From JAWWPY01 sp963822825 (GTDB lineage Bacteria; Actinomycetota; Actinomycetes; Streptosporangiales; Streptosporangiaceae), in the NCBI GenBank assembly GCA_963822825.1, contig CAWGIW010000019.1:124001-188000 (forward strand): a DNA stretch of 64,000 bases. The letters run 5' to 3'. Position 1 is the first letter of the stretch; each line of letters begins with the position of its first letter. The notes below the pieces were generated by a model. It did no database searches, had not been told where the DNA came from, and worked only from the letters and a program-made list of their open reading frames with translations. The translations under genes were made by a program, and so were the position numbers. Below are positions 8,258 through 16,875 of the stretch, in pieces.

Positions 8258-9784
8258 CTAGAGTCGGCCATCCGCCACGTCCAGCGCGATCTGGACGAGG
8301 GTCCTGGTGGCCGCGCCCGTGCCGCCCTTGGGGGTATACCCGTGGTGCTGCGCCGTCATTGAAGGCCGGGCCTGCGATGTCCAGATGTGCCCAGCGGACT
8401 CCGCTGGGGCACGAACTCGCGCAGGAAGAGCCCGGCCTACCAGCATCCCGCCGTAGCGGTCGGCAGCCACGTTGGCCAGGTCGGCCAGCGGGCGAGTCCA
8501 AGCCCTTCCGGAGCTCGTCGGGCAGCGGCATCGGCCACATGACTCTCGCCCGCCCGGCCGGCCGCACCACGATGGCCGTCCCCGCACCGCGTCGTCATTG
8601 GCCATCACCGTCGCCGATCCGTGGGGCCGAGCGCCACCAGCTGGGCCCCGGTCAGAGTAGCGACATCGACGAGCAGGTCGGGGGGAGTCCTCGGCCGATC
8701 TGGCGAGCGCGTCCGCCAGCACGAGGCGGCCCTCAGCGTCGGTGTTGAGTACCTCCACTGTGCTTGCCCCCGTACATGGTGAGCACGTCGGAGGGGCGCT
8801 GAGCGGTCCCGCTCGGCATGTTCTCGGCGAGCGGCAGGTAGCCGATGACCCGTGGACCGACGGCCGCAGCTCGGAGATGGCCTGCAGCGCGCCGAGGGTG
8901 GCGGCCGCGCCGGCCATGTCCGACTTCATCGTCTCCATGGGACCTGGACGGCTTGAGCGACAGCCCGCCGGAGTCGAACGTGATGCCCTTGCCCGCGAAA
9001 ACCACGGTCCGCTGTGTCGCCCCTGTCCTCCGGAAGCGTACTCAAGCCGCACCAGCCGCGGGGGGTGCACCGAGCCCTGGCCGACCCCGAGAATGCCGCC
9101 GTAGCCTTGCTCCGCGAGCGCCTTCTCGTCCAGCACCTCGGCGTCCAGCCCGCAGGCGGCGGCGACCCGCTCCGCCTCGGCGGCGAGCGCGGTGGGCACC
9201 AGGTCGGAAGGCGGCGTATTGACCAGGTCCCGGGCCAGGGTCACCGCCGCCGCCAGCACCTCCGCGCGCCGGGTGGCCCCCGCCGCCTCCGGGCTGGCGC
9301 CGACCAGCGTGAGCGTCGTGGATCCGGGCCCGCCGTGCCGGTAGCGGCTGAACGAGTAACTGCCGAGCAGCCCGCCCAGCGCGACCGCCTCGGCCTGCGC
9401 CGCATCCCGGGCCGGCAGGGCCAGGGCGATCCGCAGCCCGCGGGCGCCCGCCTGCCCGTCGAGCAGAGCCCGCACCGCCGCGCCCGCGGCCCGGCGCAAA
9501 GTCTCGGGCCCAGCCGGGCTGTCCGGCTCGCCACCGAGGCCGACCGCGGCGATCAGGGGTGCGGACAACCGGCCGCCGGTGGCAATCTTGGTCACTTCTT
9601 CGGGCTTGCCGGTGGCACCCAAGGCCGCCAGTGTCGCCGCGAGGCTGCTGTCCAGGGCTTCGTCGATCTCGGCGGACCCTGGCGCGAGGACCGGCCCGCC
9701 AGGACCCGGCAGCACCCCGATGACGATGGCGTCTGCCTCGGCCATCGAGGGTTGCGAGTCGCTGATGCTCAACGTCGTGGTCAC
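8258..9784 (-). CDS. pepA: Leucyl aminopeptidase (M17), many frame changes
   Basis: Two-metal cytosolic M17 aminopeptidase removing N-terminal residues. The N-terminal half (to VHPPRLVRLEYASGG) is clean. In the catalytic half, conserved blocks alternate frames: FAGKGITFDSGGLSLKP, METMKSDMAGAAA, YLPLAENMPSGTA, VEVLNTDAEGRLVLADAL, DLLVDVATLTGAQL, and DLANVAADRYGGML. All metal and catalytic residues (Lys/Asp of GKGITFDSGG, Asp of KSDMAG, Asp/Glu of NTDAEGR) are therefore encoded, but at least seven frame changes separate them. Total length (1527 bases) equals the normal 500-aa size, so this looks like clustered base-call error rather than decay. GTG start at 9784. The 128 bases before the next gene hold nothing visible. 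Confidence 0.85.
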   Translation of the reverse strand: MTTTLSISDSQPSMAEADAIVIGVLPGPGGPVLAPGSAEIDEALDSSLAATLAALGATGKPEEVTKIATGGRLSAPLIAAVGLGGEPDSPAGPETLRRAAGAAVRALLDGQAGARGLRIALALPARDAAQAEAVALGGLLGSYSFSRYRHGGPGSTTLTLVGASPEAAGATRRAEVLAAAVTLARDLVNTPPSDLVPTALAAEAERVAAACGLDAEVLDEKALAEQGYGGILGVGQGSVHPPRLVRLEYASGGQGRHSGPWFSRARASRSTPAGCRSSRPGPMETMKSDMAGAAATLGALQAISELRPSVHGSSATCRSPRTCRAGPLSAPPTCSPCTGASTVEVLNTDAEGRLVLADALARSAEDSPRPARRCRYSDRGPAGGARPHGSATVMANDDAVRGRPSWCGRPGGRESCGRCRCPTSSGRAWTRPLADLANVAADRYGGMLVGRALPARVRAPAESAGHIWTSQARPSMTAQHHGYTPKGGTGAATRTLVQIALDVADGRL

Positions 9785-9912
9785 CCGTCCGATGCTAGTG
9801 CCTGCCCAGGCCGGACCGCCCAGGCCGGACCGCCGGGCAGCCAGCGGGCGCGGGCCGGGGCCCGCACCTGGCGCTCACCGAGAGGCGGCCGGGCCGCTCA
9901 GCCGGTGTCTGT

Positions 9913-10772
9913 TCAGCCAGCGTCGGCGGCCAGCGCACCAGCCCGGCTGACGGCCGGGACCGGAGCCAGGCCGGAATCGGCCTGGGCCGGGAAAAGATGA
10001 CAGCCACCAGGATCCAGCCGCAGTCCCACCGTCTCGCCCCTGGCCGTGCGCGAGTTGGAGAAAACGCCGGTCAGCCGCCCGTGCCCGGGAACATCGATCG
10101 CGTGCTCGTAGCCACGGTCGCGGAACGCCACATCCGCGACGGTCCCGGCCAGATGGTGCTCCCCGGTGTGGGTGGCGCACAGGTGCAGTCCGGTGGGCGG
10201 ATCATCAGCAGGGCGGCGCCATCGGCCAGCGGCTCGCCCGGCATGCGGGCGTCGAAGGGCCGTCCCCCGGCCGTCCCGGCCGGCTCGACTTCGAGGCCGT
10301 CATCGCCCGCGCGATGACGGACATCCACCGCGAGCTCCCGAGACAGGCCGGTGAACCGCGCCACGAACGGCGTGGCGGCTGGGTGTAAATCTCCTCAGGG
10401 GTGCCCAGCTGGACGAGCCTGCCCTGCCGAAGCACGCCGACCTGGTCCGCCAGGGCGAACACCTCGGCCTGGTCATGGGTGATGTAGATGGTGGTGGCGG
10501 CGGCCTCCCGGACCAGCGAGGAGATCTCTACCCGCATCCGCTCGCGGAGGTCCGCGTCCAGATTCGACAGCGGCTCGTCGCACAGGATGAGCCCGGGTTT
10601 CCGCGACGAGGGCCCGGGCGAGCGCCACCCGCTGCTGCTCGCCCCCGGACAACTGGTTCGGGTACCGCTCGGCCAGTTGGCCGAGGCCCACCCGATCGAG
10701 CATGGCGGCCGACCGGGCGCGGGAATCGGCCTTGGAAAGCTTGCGGCGGCGCAGCGCGAACGCCACGGGTAG
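9913..10772 (-). pseudogene. ABC transporter ATPase, 5'-truncated (no Walker A)
   Basis: The protein resembles the ATPase of Fe3+/thiosulfate/molybdate-type importers. Visible in order: FALRRRKLSKADSRARSAAM, the signature LSGGEQQRVALARAL, Walker B LILCDEPLSNLD, the H-loop IYITHDQAEVFAL, then a TOBE-like C-terminal domain ending near 9913. Frames change at about 10600 and again near 10370 and 10130. The first about 100 residues, including Walker A and the Q-loop, are missing: the homology starts abruptly and runs straight into an unrelated membrane-protein frame. A real deletion or a misassembly would explain this. Confidence 0.75.
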
Positions 10773-11006
10773 CCCCTCCGATCCGGCGCCACCCGGCGGG
10801 CGCGATCAGCCGGTACGCGCCGAGCACCAGCCCGACCGCGGCCAGTGCGAGCCCGATCGCCAGGACCGCCTGCGCCATGCCGATCCCGAAGTGGTAGACG
10901 CGGTGTAGGCGATGATCAGCAACGTCACCGTCTGGTACAGGTTGATGCCCAGCCGGGACATGATCGGCAAGTTGTAGTGGTGCGGTTCATGATCGGCAGA
11001 ATGCAC
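10773..11006 (-). CDS. Small two-helix membrane protein, fused or truncated
   Basis: Starts MHSADHEPHHYNLPIMSRLG and, after one missing base near 10903, continues YHFGIGMAQAVLAIG, giving hydrophobic segments LYQTVTLLIIAYTA and VLAIGLALAAVGLVLGAY. No stop separates it from the truncated ABC ATPase that follows in the same direction. It may be a short stand-alone membrane protein whose 3' end has been lost at the deletion junction, or the tail of a permease. Family not recognised. Confidence 0.45.
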
Positions 11007-11244
11007 CAGCGGGCGGTCTGCGGGGTGTCCGAAAAGTGACCGAACGGTGAAGCGTGGGATACAACACAGTTCTAACAGCCGTCACTCGGCAAAGTTGACG
11101 TCTGTTACGCTAGACCAGGTGGACTTCGGAGCATGCCGGGGCGGCAGGAAGGTGGATTCATGGCCAGCGGTTCCGGGGCGGCCGGACCGGGCGGCCGGCA
11201 CCGGGCTGACTGGCACCGGGGGCGCCAGGGCGCCGCGGGGGGTC
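11007..11244. other. Gap with a possible orphan gene start
   Basis: Plus strand: an ATG at 11160 has AGGAAGG seven bases upstream and encodes MASGSGAAGPGGRHRADW before running antisense into the next gene. There is no recognisable product. It could be the preserved 5' end of a deleted gene or chance. A comparatively AT-rich stretch at 11065-11120 could hold a promoter. Nothing else is visible. Confidence 0.3.
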
Positions 11245-11799
11245 CTAGTCACCTTCCGCTTCCTCGGCGTAGACGCGCGCGGCATAGTCGTCCAGCGCCT
11301 GCTGGCAGGTATCCAGCGCCTTTTCCGTCGCCGGCCGCCCGGCCGCCCCGAAGACGTCCCGCTGGCGGACCCGCGCGAACCAGTTCCGCAGCTTGACCAG
11401 GTTGACCTCGTTCTCCTCCAGTTCGGCGTAGGTAAAATGATCCGCGACATATTCCTTCTTCACCTGCGCGAGAAAGTCGTCACACTTATCGACGATCTCC
11501 TCATACTCGTCGTCCCGCGCCGCCTGGAAGGCGGCGCGCACCTCGGGCTCGCCCGCGAGCACCGCGCAGGACAGCAGCGCAGCCGTCCCGCCCATGTCGA
11601 GGATCTGGCTGCGCAGTTTGCGCAGCGCCCGCTCCGCGCTGACGCTGGCGGGCAGGGCCGCCGCCGAGTTTTGCAGGTAGATGGCGCCGAGGCTCTTCAG
11701 CCCGCGCCACACCGCGGCGCGCAGCCGGCTGGGTTCGGACGGCACCCGGTAGACGAGGAGCATCCAGCCCCGGTCCGTAGCCTCGTCGCTATCGGTCAT
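11245..11799 (-). CDS. ChrB N-terminal domain-like protein
   Basis: 184 aa from the ATG at 11799 (ten upstream codons are unlikely to be translated). The first half (WMLLVYRVPSEPSRLRAAVW, RGLKSLGAIYLQNSAAALP) matches the pattern of ChrB N-terminal domains linked to chromate resistance; the second half is an acidic helical region (EEIVDKCDDFLAQVKKEY, AELEENEVNLVKL). No ChrA chromate transporter is nearby. It is divergent from a COG4280-type membrane protein across a 65-base promoter region, suggesting joint control. Role is inferred: regulation or handling of metal/oxyanion stress. Confidence 0.7.
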   Translation of the reverse strand: MTDSDEATDRGWMLLVYRVPSEPSRLRAAVWRGLKSLGAIYLQNSAAALPASVSAERALRKLRSQILDMGGTAALLSCAVLAGEPEVRAAFQAARDDEYEEIVDKCDDFLAQVKKEYVADHFTYAELEENEVNLVKLRNWFARVRQRDVFGAAGRPATEKALDTCQQALDDYAARVYAEEAEGD

Positions 11800-11864
11800 G
11801 CCGCCATTCTCGCAGAGAACCGCCATCACTCTTGGTCGTCATCGCTGGGGCCACTGGAGGTCGC

Positions 11865-12802
11865 GTGAACGCTGTTGCCCTCGTCCTAACTGTCTTCGTC
11901 GCCTGCGCCGTCGAGGCGGTCGAGGCCCTGACGATCGTGCTGGCGGCCGGCCTGACCAGGGAGTGGCGCTCGACGTTCCAGGGCATGGCCGCGGCCCTCG
12001 TCGTCCTCGCGGCCGTGGTGGCCGCCGTGGGGCCGGCCCTCACCCTCTTCCCGCTGAGCGCGCTCCGGCTGGTGGTGGGCGCGCTGCTGGCCGTGTTCGG
12101 CCTGCAATGGATACGCAAGGCGGTGCTCCGCGCGTCCGGATACAAGGACCTGCACGACGAGACGAGCATCTACGCCCGCCAGGTCGAGGCCGCGCGGGCG
12201 GCCGCCGCCGGCGGCAGGCACGGCGTCCACGACTGGTACGCGTTCACGCTCTCATTCAAGGGCGTGCTCCTCGAGGGCCTGGAGGTCGTGTTCATCGCGA
12301 TCACGTTCGGTGATAACCAGGGAAACCTGGGGCTGGCCGCCCTGGGCGCGGCCGCCGCCGTGGTCGTGGTGGCCGCGGTGGGCGTGGCCGCGCGGGCGCC
12401 ACTGGCGCGTGTCCCCGAGAACACCATGAAGCTCGCGGTCGGCGTCATGCTCACGTCGTTCGGCACCTTCTGGGGAGCCGAGGGCGCCGGGGTGGCCTGG
12501 CCCGGGAACGACGCCGCCCTGCTGGTGATCGTGGCCGTGACCGCGCTGACGGCGCTGGGCTTTATCGCCCTGCTGCGCCGGTCCCATGCCGCGGCGCTGG
12601 CCGCCGCGGAGTTCCGGCCGCCGCCCGCGGCAGAGTCCCGGCCGCTGGCCGCCGCGGAGTCCCGGCCGCTGGCCGCCGCGGAGTCCCGGCCGCCTCGGCC
12701 GCCGCGGAGTCCCGGCCGCCGGCCGCCGCGGCCAGCCCGGCCGCCCCGGAGGGACCTGCCGCCGCGGCCCGCCCGGTGGCCTCGGAGGAAGGTGCGTTGT
12801 GA
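11865..12802 (+). CDS. COG4280-like integral membrane protein, frameshifted tail
   Basis: About 312 aa. Seven or so transmembrane segments, with paired acidic motifs EAVEALTIVLA (helix 1) and EGLEVVFIAI (mid-protein), which recall the REGLE motifs of FTR1-type iron permeases. The GTG at 11865 with GGAGG five bases upstream is preferred over the ATG-equivalent at 11832. The Ala/Glu/Pro tail comes from about four 24-base repeats (12600-12710); one repeat is off by a base, and restoring it ends the protein at the TGA 12800-12802, overlapping the next GTG (GTGA). Substrate unknown; metal transport is inference. Confidence 0.65.
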
Positions 12803-13005
12803 GTCGCTGGCTTCGCTCGTTCGGCGCGTTCTGGTACGACTTCGTGATCGGCGATGACTGGCGCGGTGCGGCCGCCGTCGCCGTCGCCTTGGCCGTGACC
12901 GCGCTGCTGGTCCACGCGGCCGGGATCAACGCCTGGTGGCTGATGCCGGTGTGCGTGATCGCCGCGCTCGGCTGGTCGCTGCGCAGGGCCACCACAGGCC
13001 AGTAA
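12799..13005 (+). CDS. Small membrane protein coupled to the COG4280 gene
   Basis: 68 aa starting at the GTG 12799: SRWLRSFGAFWYDFVIGDDW, then two hydrophobic segments (AAAVAVALAVTALLVHAAG and WWLMPVCVIAALGW) and a basic end. It overlaps the stop of the upstream gene by GTGA and has GGAGGAAGG nine bases upstream, so translation is likely coupled. Likely a small partner subunit of the upstream membrane protein. No family recognised. Confidence 0.65.
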   Translation: MSRWLRSFGAFWYDFVIGDDWRGAAAVAVALAVTALLVHAAGINAWWLMPVCVIAALGWSLRRATTGQ

Positions 13006-13104
13006 TCCTGGGCTCGGCGGACTGCCTGGCGCTGACCAGGCAACGGGGACGCGCCGGGGGGCAGGAGTGCTCAGGGCCGCCTGGACAGGACGCGGAAGCC
13101 CGCC

Positions 13105-13774
13105 TCACGCCGGGCCGCGCGCCTTGACCAGGCCCGTCTCGTACGCGTAGACCACCGCCTGCACCCGGTCGCGCAGCCCGAGCTTGGCCAGTACGCGGCC
13201 GACATGGGTCTTCACCGTGGCCTCGGACACGAACAGCCTCTGCGCGATCTCGGCGTTCGAGAAGCCCTGCGCGACGTGGGCCAGCACCTCGCGCTCCCGC
13301 CCGGTCAGGCCGGCCAGATCCGGCGGCGCCGGTCGCTGGCCGACGGGAACAGGGGGGCGAAACGGTCGATCAGGCGGCGGGTGGTGGACGGCGCGACCAC
13401 CGCGTCGCCGGAGTGCACCGCGCGGATCGCGAACAGCAGTTCCTCGGGCGGGACATCCTTGAGCAGGAAGCCGCTGGCCCCGGCTTTCAGCGCGGCGTAT
13501 GCGTACTCGTCGAGGTCGAACGTGGTCAGCATCAGGACCCGGGGGCGCTCACCGGCCTGGCAGATCTGCCGCGTCGCCGCGACGCCGTCGAGCCTGGGCA
13601 TCCGCACGTCCATCACCACGACGTCGGCGGGCGTGGACCGCAGCAACTCGTATGGCGGCCATGGCCGTCGCCCGCCTCGCCGACCACGGCCATGTCCGCC
13701 TGTGCGTCAGGACCATGCGGAACCCGGTCGCGCACCAGTTCCTGGTCGTCGACCAGGAGGATCCGGATGCTCAC
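13105..13774 (-). CDS. NarL/LuxR-type response regulator, frameshifted
   Basis: N-terminal receiver domain SIRILLVDDQELVRD, then VVVMDVRMPRLDGVAATRQI with the phospho-acceptor Asp, LKAGASGFLLKD with the conserved Lys, and a C-terminal LuxR HTH (GFSNAEIAQRLFVSEATVKTHVGRVLAKL). The three blocks lie in different frames, with changes near 13735, 13675 and 13300. Start is the GTG at 13774, overlapping the kinase stop by GTGA, so the pair is translationally coupled. DNA-binding output regulator; target unknown. Confidence 0.85.
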
Positions 13775-15060
13775 GCGGCACCGCTCTGCCCGGGCCGAGC
13801 TCCCGATATTTCTGGCACAACGACCAGCGGCCGGGCTGCCGTATCCGGCGCCGCCGGGCTCGGCGGCTGACCGGGAGGCGCGGCGCGTGCGGGCGTCAGC
13901 GGAAGCCTCGCGGTGACCTGGTAGCCGCCGCCGGGCCGGGGGCCGGCCCGCAGCGTCCCGCCAAGAGGGCGACCCGCTCGCGCATGCCGGCCAGGCCGTG
14001 CCCGGCGCCGTCGGCCGCGGCGGCGGCGCCACGGCCATCGTCGGAGATCTTCAGCACCAGCAGATCTTCGCAGTACCGCAGGGTCACCGTGGCCGATGCG
14101 TGCGGGCCGCCGTGCTTGCGGGTGTTGGTCAGCGATTCCTGGACGATCCGGTACGCGGCCAGGGCGACCCCGTCGGGCAGCGGGCCGGGCACGCCTTCCA
14201 CGGTGAAGGCGACGGCGAGCCCGGTGGCGCGGGTCTGCTGCAGCAACTCGGCGAGCTGGCTCGATCCCGGGCAGCGGGGCGAGCCCGGTTTCCCCGTCGT
14301 CGCTGCGCAGCACGCCAAGCAGGCGGCGCATCTCGGCCAGCGCCGTGCGGCCGGTGCTGGCGATCGCGGCCAGCGCCTGGCGGGCCTTTTCCGGGTCGCT
14401 GGCCAGGGCGTAGGACGCACCGTCGGCCTGGACCACCATCACGCTGACGTTGTGCGCGACCACGTCGTGCAGTTCGCGGGCGATCCTGGCCCGCTCGGCC
14501 GCGGCGGCGATCTGGGCCTGCGCGTCCCGTTCCCGCTCCAGGCGGGCCGCGCGGTCTTCGAGCGAGGTGTAGTAGGCCCGCCGGTACCGCATCGAGTCAC
14601 CGAGCACCCACGCGATCAGCGCCGGGCCGCCCAGCACGATCGAGCCAGTGATGATCGCGTAGAAGACGCCGATCTGGTCAGGCACCCAGCGGGCCACGGC
14701 GACGGCGCAGCCGAGCAGGCAGACGGCGAGGCCGGTGACCGAGATCGACCGGGGCCGGTAAGCGGCCAGCGTGTACAGCAGAATGACGATGGCCAGGTCC
14801 GCCGGGCTGGGCCGCGCGATGGTCAGGACCTGCGCAGCGCCGATCACGGTGGCGACGGCGAACGCGCCGACCGGGTACTTGCGCCGGAACACCACCGGGA
14901 CCACCAGAGCCACGTTGAACAGCATGGCCACCCCGCGGCCGGGCCCCGAGTTCACTGATCCCAGGCCGACGAAGGCCAGGCCGACGAAGACAAGGAGGAT
15001 TGCCAGCACGCCGTCCACCAGCCCCGGGTGACGGCGCAGCCAGGCGTACAGGGCAGCCAC
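13771..15060 (-). CDS. NarL-family sensor histidine kinase, two compensating frame changes
   Basis: About 430 aa. Four to five N-terminal transmembrane segments (residues 15-160), a coiled linker, a HisKA_3 domain with the phospho-His in RIARELHDVVAHNVSVMV, and a HATPase domain (AAYRIVQESLTNTRKHGG, LKISDDGRG, GLAGMRERV). The ATPase part lies in a different frame between about 14272 and 13963; the frame is recovered for the C-terminal TARLPL. Likely autophosphorylates and passes phosphate to the regulator encoded directly downstream. Short extracytoplasmic loops suggest membrane or cell-envelope sensing (inference). Confidence 0.86.
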   Translation of the reverse strand: MAALYAWLRRHPGLVDGVLAILLVFVGLAFVGLGSVNSGPGRGVAMLFNVALVVPVVFRRKYPVGAFAVATVIGAAQVLTIARPSPADLAIVILLYTLAAYRPRSISVTGLAVCLLGCAVAVARWVPDQIGVFYAIITGSIVLGGPALIAWVLGDSMRYRRAYYTSLEDRAARLERERDAQAQIAAAAERARIARELHDVVAHNVSVMVVQADGASYALASDPEKARQALAAIASTGRTALAEMRRLLGVLRSDDGETGLAPLPGIEPARRVAAADPRHRARRRLHRGRRARPAARRGRPGRVPDRPGIADQHPQARRPARIGHGDPAVLRRSAGAEDLRRWPWRRRRGRRRRARPGRHARAGRPLGGTLRAGPRPGGGYQVTARLPLTPARAAPPGQPPSPAAPDTAARPLVVVPEISGARPGQSGAA

Positions 15061-15217
15061 GTGTCAAGAGTACGGCCGTGACCTGCTCCTGGTCGTCATC
15101 CTGCGGGCGGGCGCGGTGTCATCCTGCCGGGTGACAGGCCGGTGGCCTGGGCGTTCCCGGCGGAGCGAGATGACCCGGCGGGGACCGCGCGGCAGGCGTG
15201 GGCCTAGGGTTCCGGGC

Positions 15218-15664
15218 GTGACCGATTGCCTATTCTGCCGCATCATCGCCGGCGACGTGCCTGCGCATATCGTGCTGGCCGACCGCGAGGTGGTGGCGTT
15301 CCTCGATAACCGGCCGCTGTTCAAGGGGCACGTGCTCGCCGCGCCCCGCCAGCACTACGAGACGCTGGCGGCCCTGCCGGAGCACCTGGTCGGGCCGCTG
15401 TTCACCCAGGTGCGCAGGCTCAGCGCGGTGATGCCGCAGGCCTTGGGCGCCCAGGGCAGCTTCGTCGCGCTCAACAACACAGTCAGCCAGAGCGTCCCGC
15501 ATCTGCACGTGCACGTGGTGCCGCGGACCCGCGGCGATGGTCTTCGCGGGTTCTTCTGGCCGCGGCAGAAATACGCCGACGACGCGGAGGCCGCGTCCTT
15601 CGCCCAGCGGCTGCGCGACGCCCTCGCGGTCGCGCCCGGGCCGACCGGAGCCCCGTACGCCTGA
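15218..15664 (+). CDS. HIT family hydrolase
   Basis: 148 aa. Starts TDCLFCRIIAGDVPAH from a GTG at 15218 and carries the catalytic histidine triad HLHVHVV near residues 99-105. Members hydrolyse or transfer nucleotidyl groups from dinucleotides or adenylated compounds. The paired CxxC-like Cys (CLFC) fits zinc-binding HIT proteins. Divergent from the histidine kinase. Upstream in-frame codons to 15116 lack similarity and are excluded. Confidence 0.88.
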   Translation: MTDCLFCRIIAGDVPAHIVLADREVVAFLDNRPLFKGHVLAAPRQHYETLAALPEHLVGPLFTQVRRLSAVMPQALGAQGSFVALNNTVSQSVPHLHVHVVPRTRGDGLRGFFWPRQKYADDAEAASFAQRLRDALAVAPGPTGAPYA

Positions 15665-15833
15665 GGCGAGGCGCGTGACGCGGGGCCCGCAGGCCCCCCC
15701 GGGCCGCATCCCCCCCGACGGCCGGCCCGAACGCGGAATCCCCCCGGTCCGCGCTCATGACCCGCTGCCGATGCGGCCCCACCGCTAGCACGGCTGCCCG
15801 CCTCCGGACGCCGTGTTCGCGCCTCGCCTCAGG
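15660..15833. repeat. Pair of 16-bp inverted repeats flanking a 142-bp spacer
   Basis: CCTGAGGCGAGGCGCG at 15660-15675 is repeated exactly in inverse orientation at 15818-15833. The left copy contains the HIT gene stop codon (TGA 15662-15664). The spacer is unusually rich in C-runs (C7 blocks) and codes for nothing obvious. The arrangement could be a long-range transcription stop, a relic of a small non-autonomous element, or chance homology. Confidence 0.7.
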
Positions 15834-16000
15834 ACGATGACAGCTAACCGCGGTCTCCCCCGCTCCGGCCATCCCCGGATTCCGGGATGCGCCGTTCTCT
15901 TGCCTTGGACTTAGGATTCGGGCAGCGGCAGGTATGGCTCATGCCGGGCAGCGCGGCCGCGGGCCCGCGAGTTCAGGCGACAGGTACAGGCAGGACGGCG

Positions 16001-16834
16001 ATGGCGCTCGACTCAATCACGCCAGCGGCCGCGCATGTCGCGGCGCCGTCCGGCCGGGTGATCGCGATGCCGGAAGGCAGCAGGCTGGTGTTCGGCCGGG
16101 GGCCGAACGCGGACCTGACGATCTCGGCGGGCCGGGGGCTCTCCCGCCGGGCCGGGGTGGTGACCGCGATGGGTGGCGGCGTCTGGGTCGCCAACATCAG
16201 CCGCACCCACGCCCTGTACGCGGAGGGCGACGGCTACCGGATACGGCTGCCCCGCATGGAACACCATGGTGAGCCGTCCGGGGGATGGTTCGTCCGGGTG
16301 GGGACGACGCTGGTCGGCTCGCGGACGATGCTGGACGAGGGCAAGGCCCTGCACGTGGTGGTGGCCGGCGAAGGCGGGGATCTGGCCGATGCCGAGAGCG
16401 CCCGGATCCGGCTGGACGGCGAGGCGACCCTGCTGCCGTTGTACCTGGACCCGATGACCAAACTCTTCCTGGTCGCTCTGATGTGGTGCCAGCCGTGGCT
16501 GGAGGATCCATCCCGCACCACGCCGCTGCCGCGCATACCAGAGATCGCCCGGGCGGCTCTGGAGGCGACCGGCGCCTATCACGAGCTCGAGCGGTTCGAT
16601 GGAGATCCTTTGTTCCGGGACCGGCTGGCGGCTCGAGTCGCCGAGCACGTCAAGGTGCTGCGCCGGAAGATAAGCGATCGCGGCCTGGTGCGGGCCGACA
16701 CCCGGCTGTCCGACGAGGTCGTCGTGCAGGTGCTCCTGGAGCACGGCATCATCACGGTCGCCGACCTGGCCCGGCTGGGCGATGCGGCGTGGTGCTCCCG
16801 GCAGGAGGACCTGTGGTGGACCCAGGAGCCCTGA
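16001..16834 (+). CDS. FHA-domain-like protein with C-terminal regulator domain
   Basis: 277 aa from the ATG at 16001; starts at 15887 or 15941 are possible. The N-terminal half has an FHA-type pattern (SRLVFGRGPNADLTI, later NISRTHALY with the conserved Ser/His), a phosphothreonine-binding fold. The C-terminal half (LPRIPEIARAALEATG, VKVLRRKISDRGLVRADTRL) looks helical, like a DNA- or protein-binding domain. It converges on a Ser/Thr kinase 41 bases away, its most likely phospho-partner (inference). Confidence 0.7.
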   Translation: MALDSITPAAAHVAAPSGRVIAMPEGSRLVFGRGPNADLTISAGRGLSRRAGVVTAMGGGVWVANISRTHALYAEGDGYRIRLPRMEHHGEPSGGWFVRVGTTLVGSRTMLDEGKALHVVVAGEGGDLADAESARIRLDGEATLLPLYLDPMTKLFLVALMWCQPWLEDPSRTTPLPRIPEIARAALEATGAYHELERFDGDPLFRDRLAARVAEHVKVLRRKISDRGLVRADTRLSDEVVVQVLLEHGIITVADLARLGDAAWCSRQEDLWWTQEP

Positions 16835-16875
16835 CGGGCGCCTGACCGGACGACAGCCTGACCGGAGGAATCGGG

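Noticed and set aside
8258..9784. pepA as a decayed pseudogene
   Set aside because: All catalytic blocks are present at normal spacing and overall length is normal; clustered single-base frame changes fit sequencing error better than decay.
12600..12720. 24-bp repeats as a mobile or regulatory repeat
   Set aside because: They encode the Ala/Glu/Ser/Arg/Pro tail of the COG4280-like protein in frame and are ordinary coding slippage repeats.
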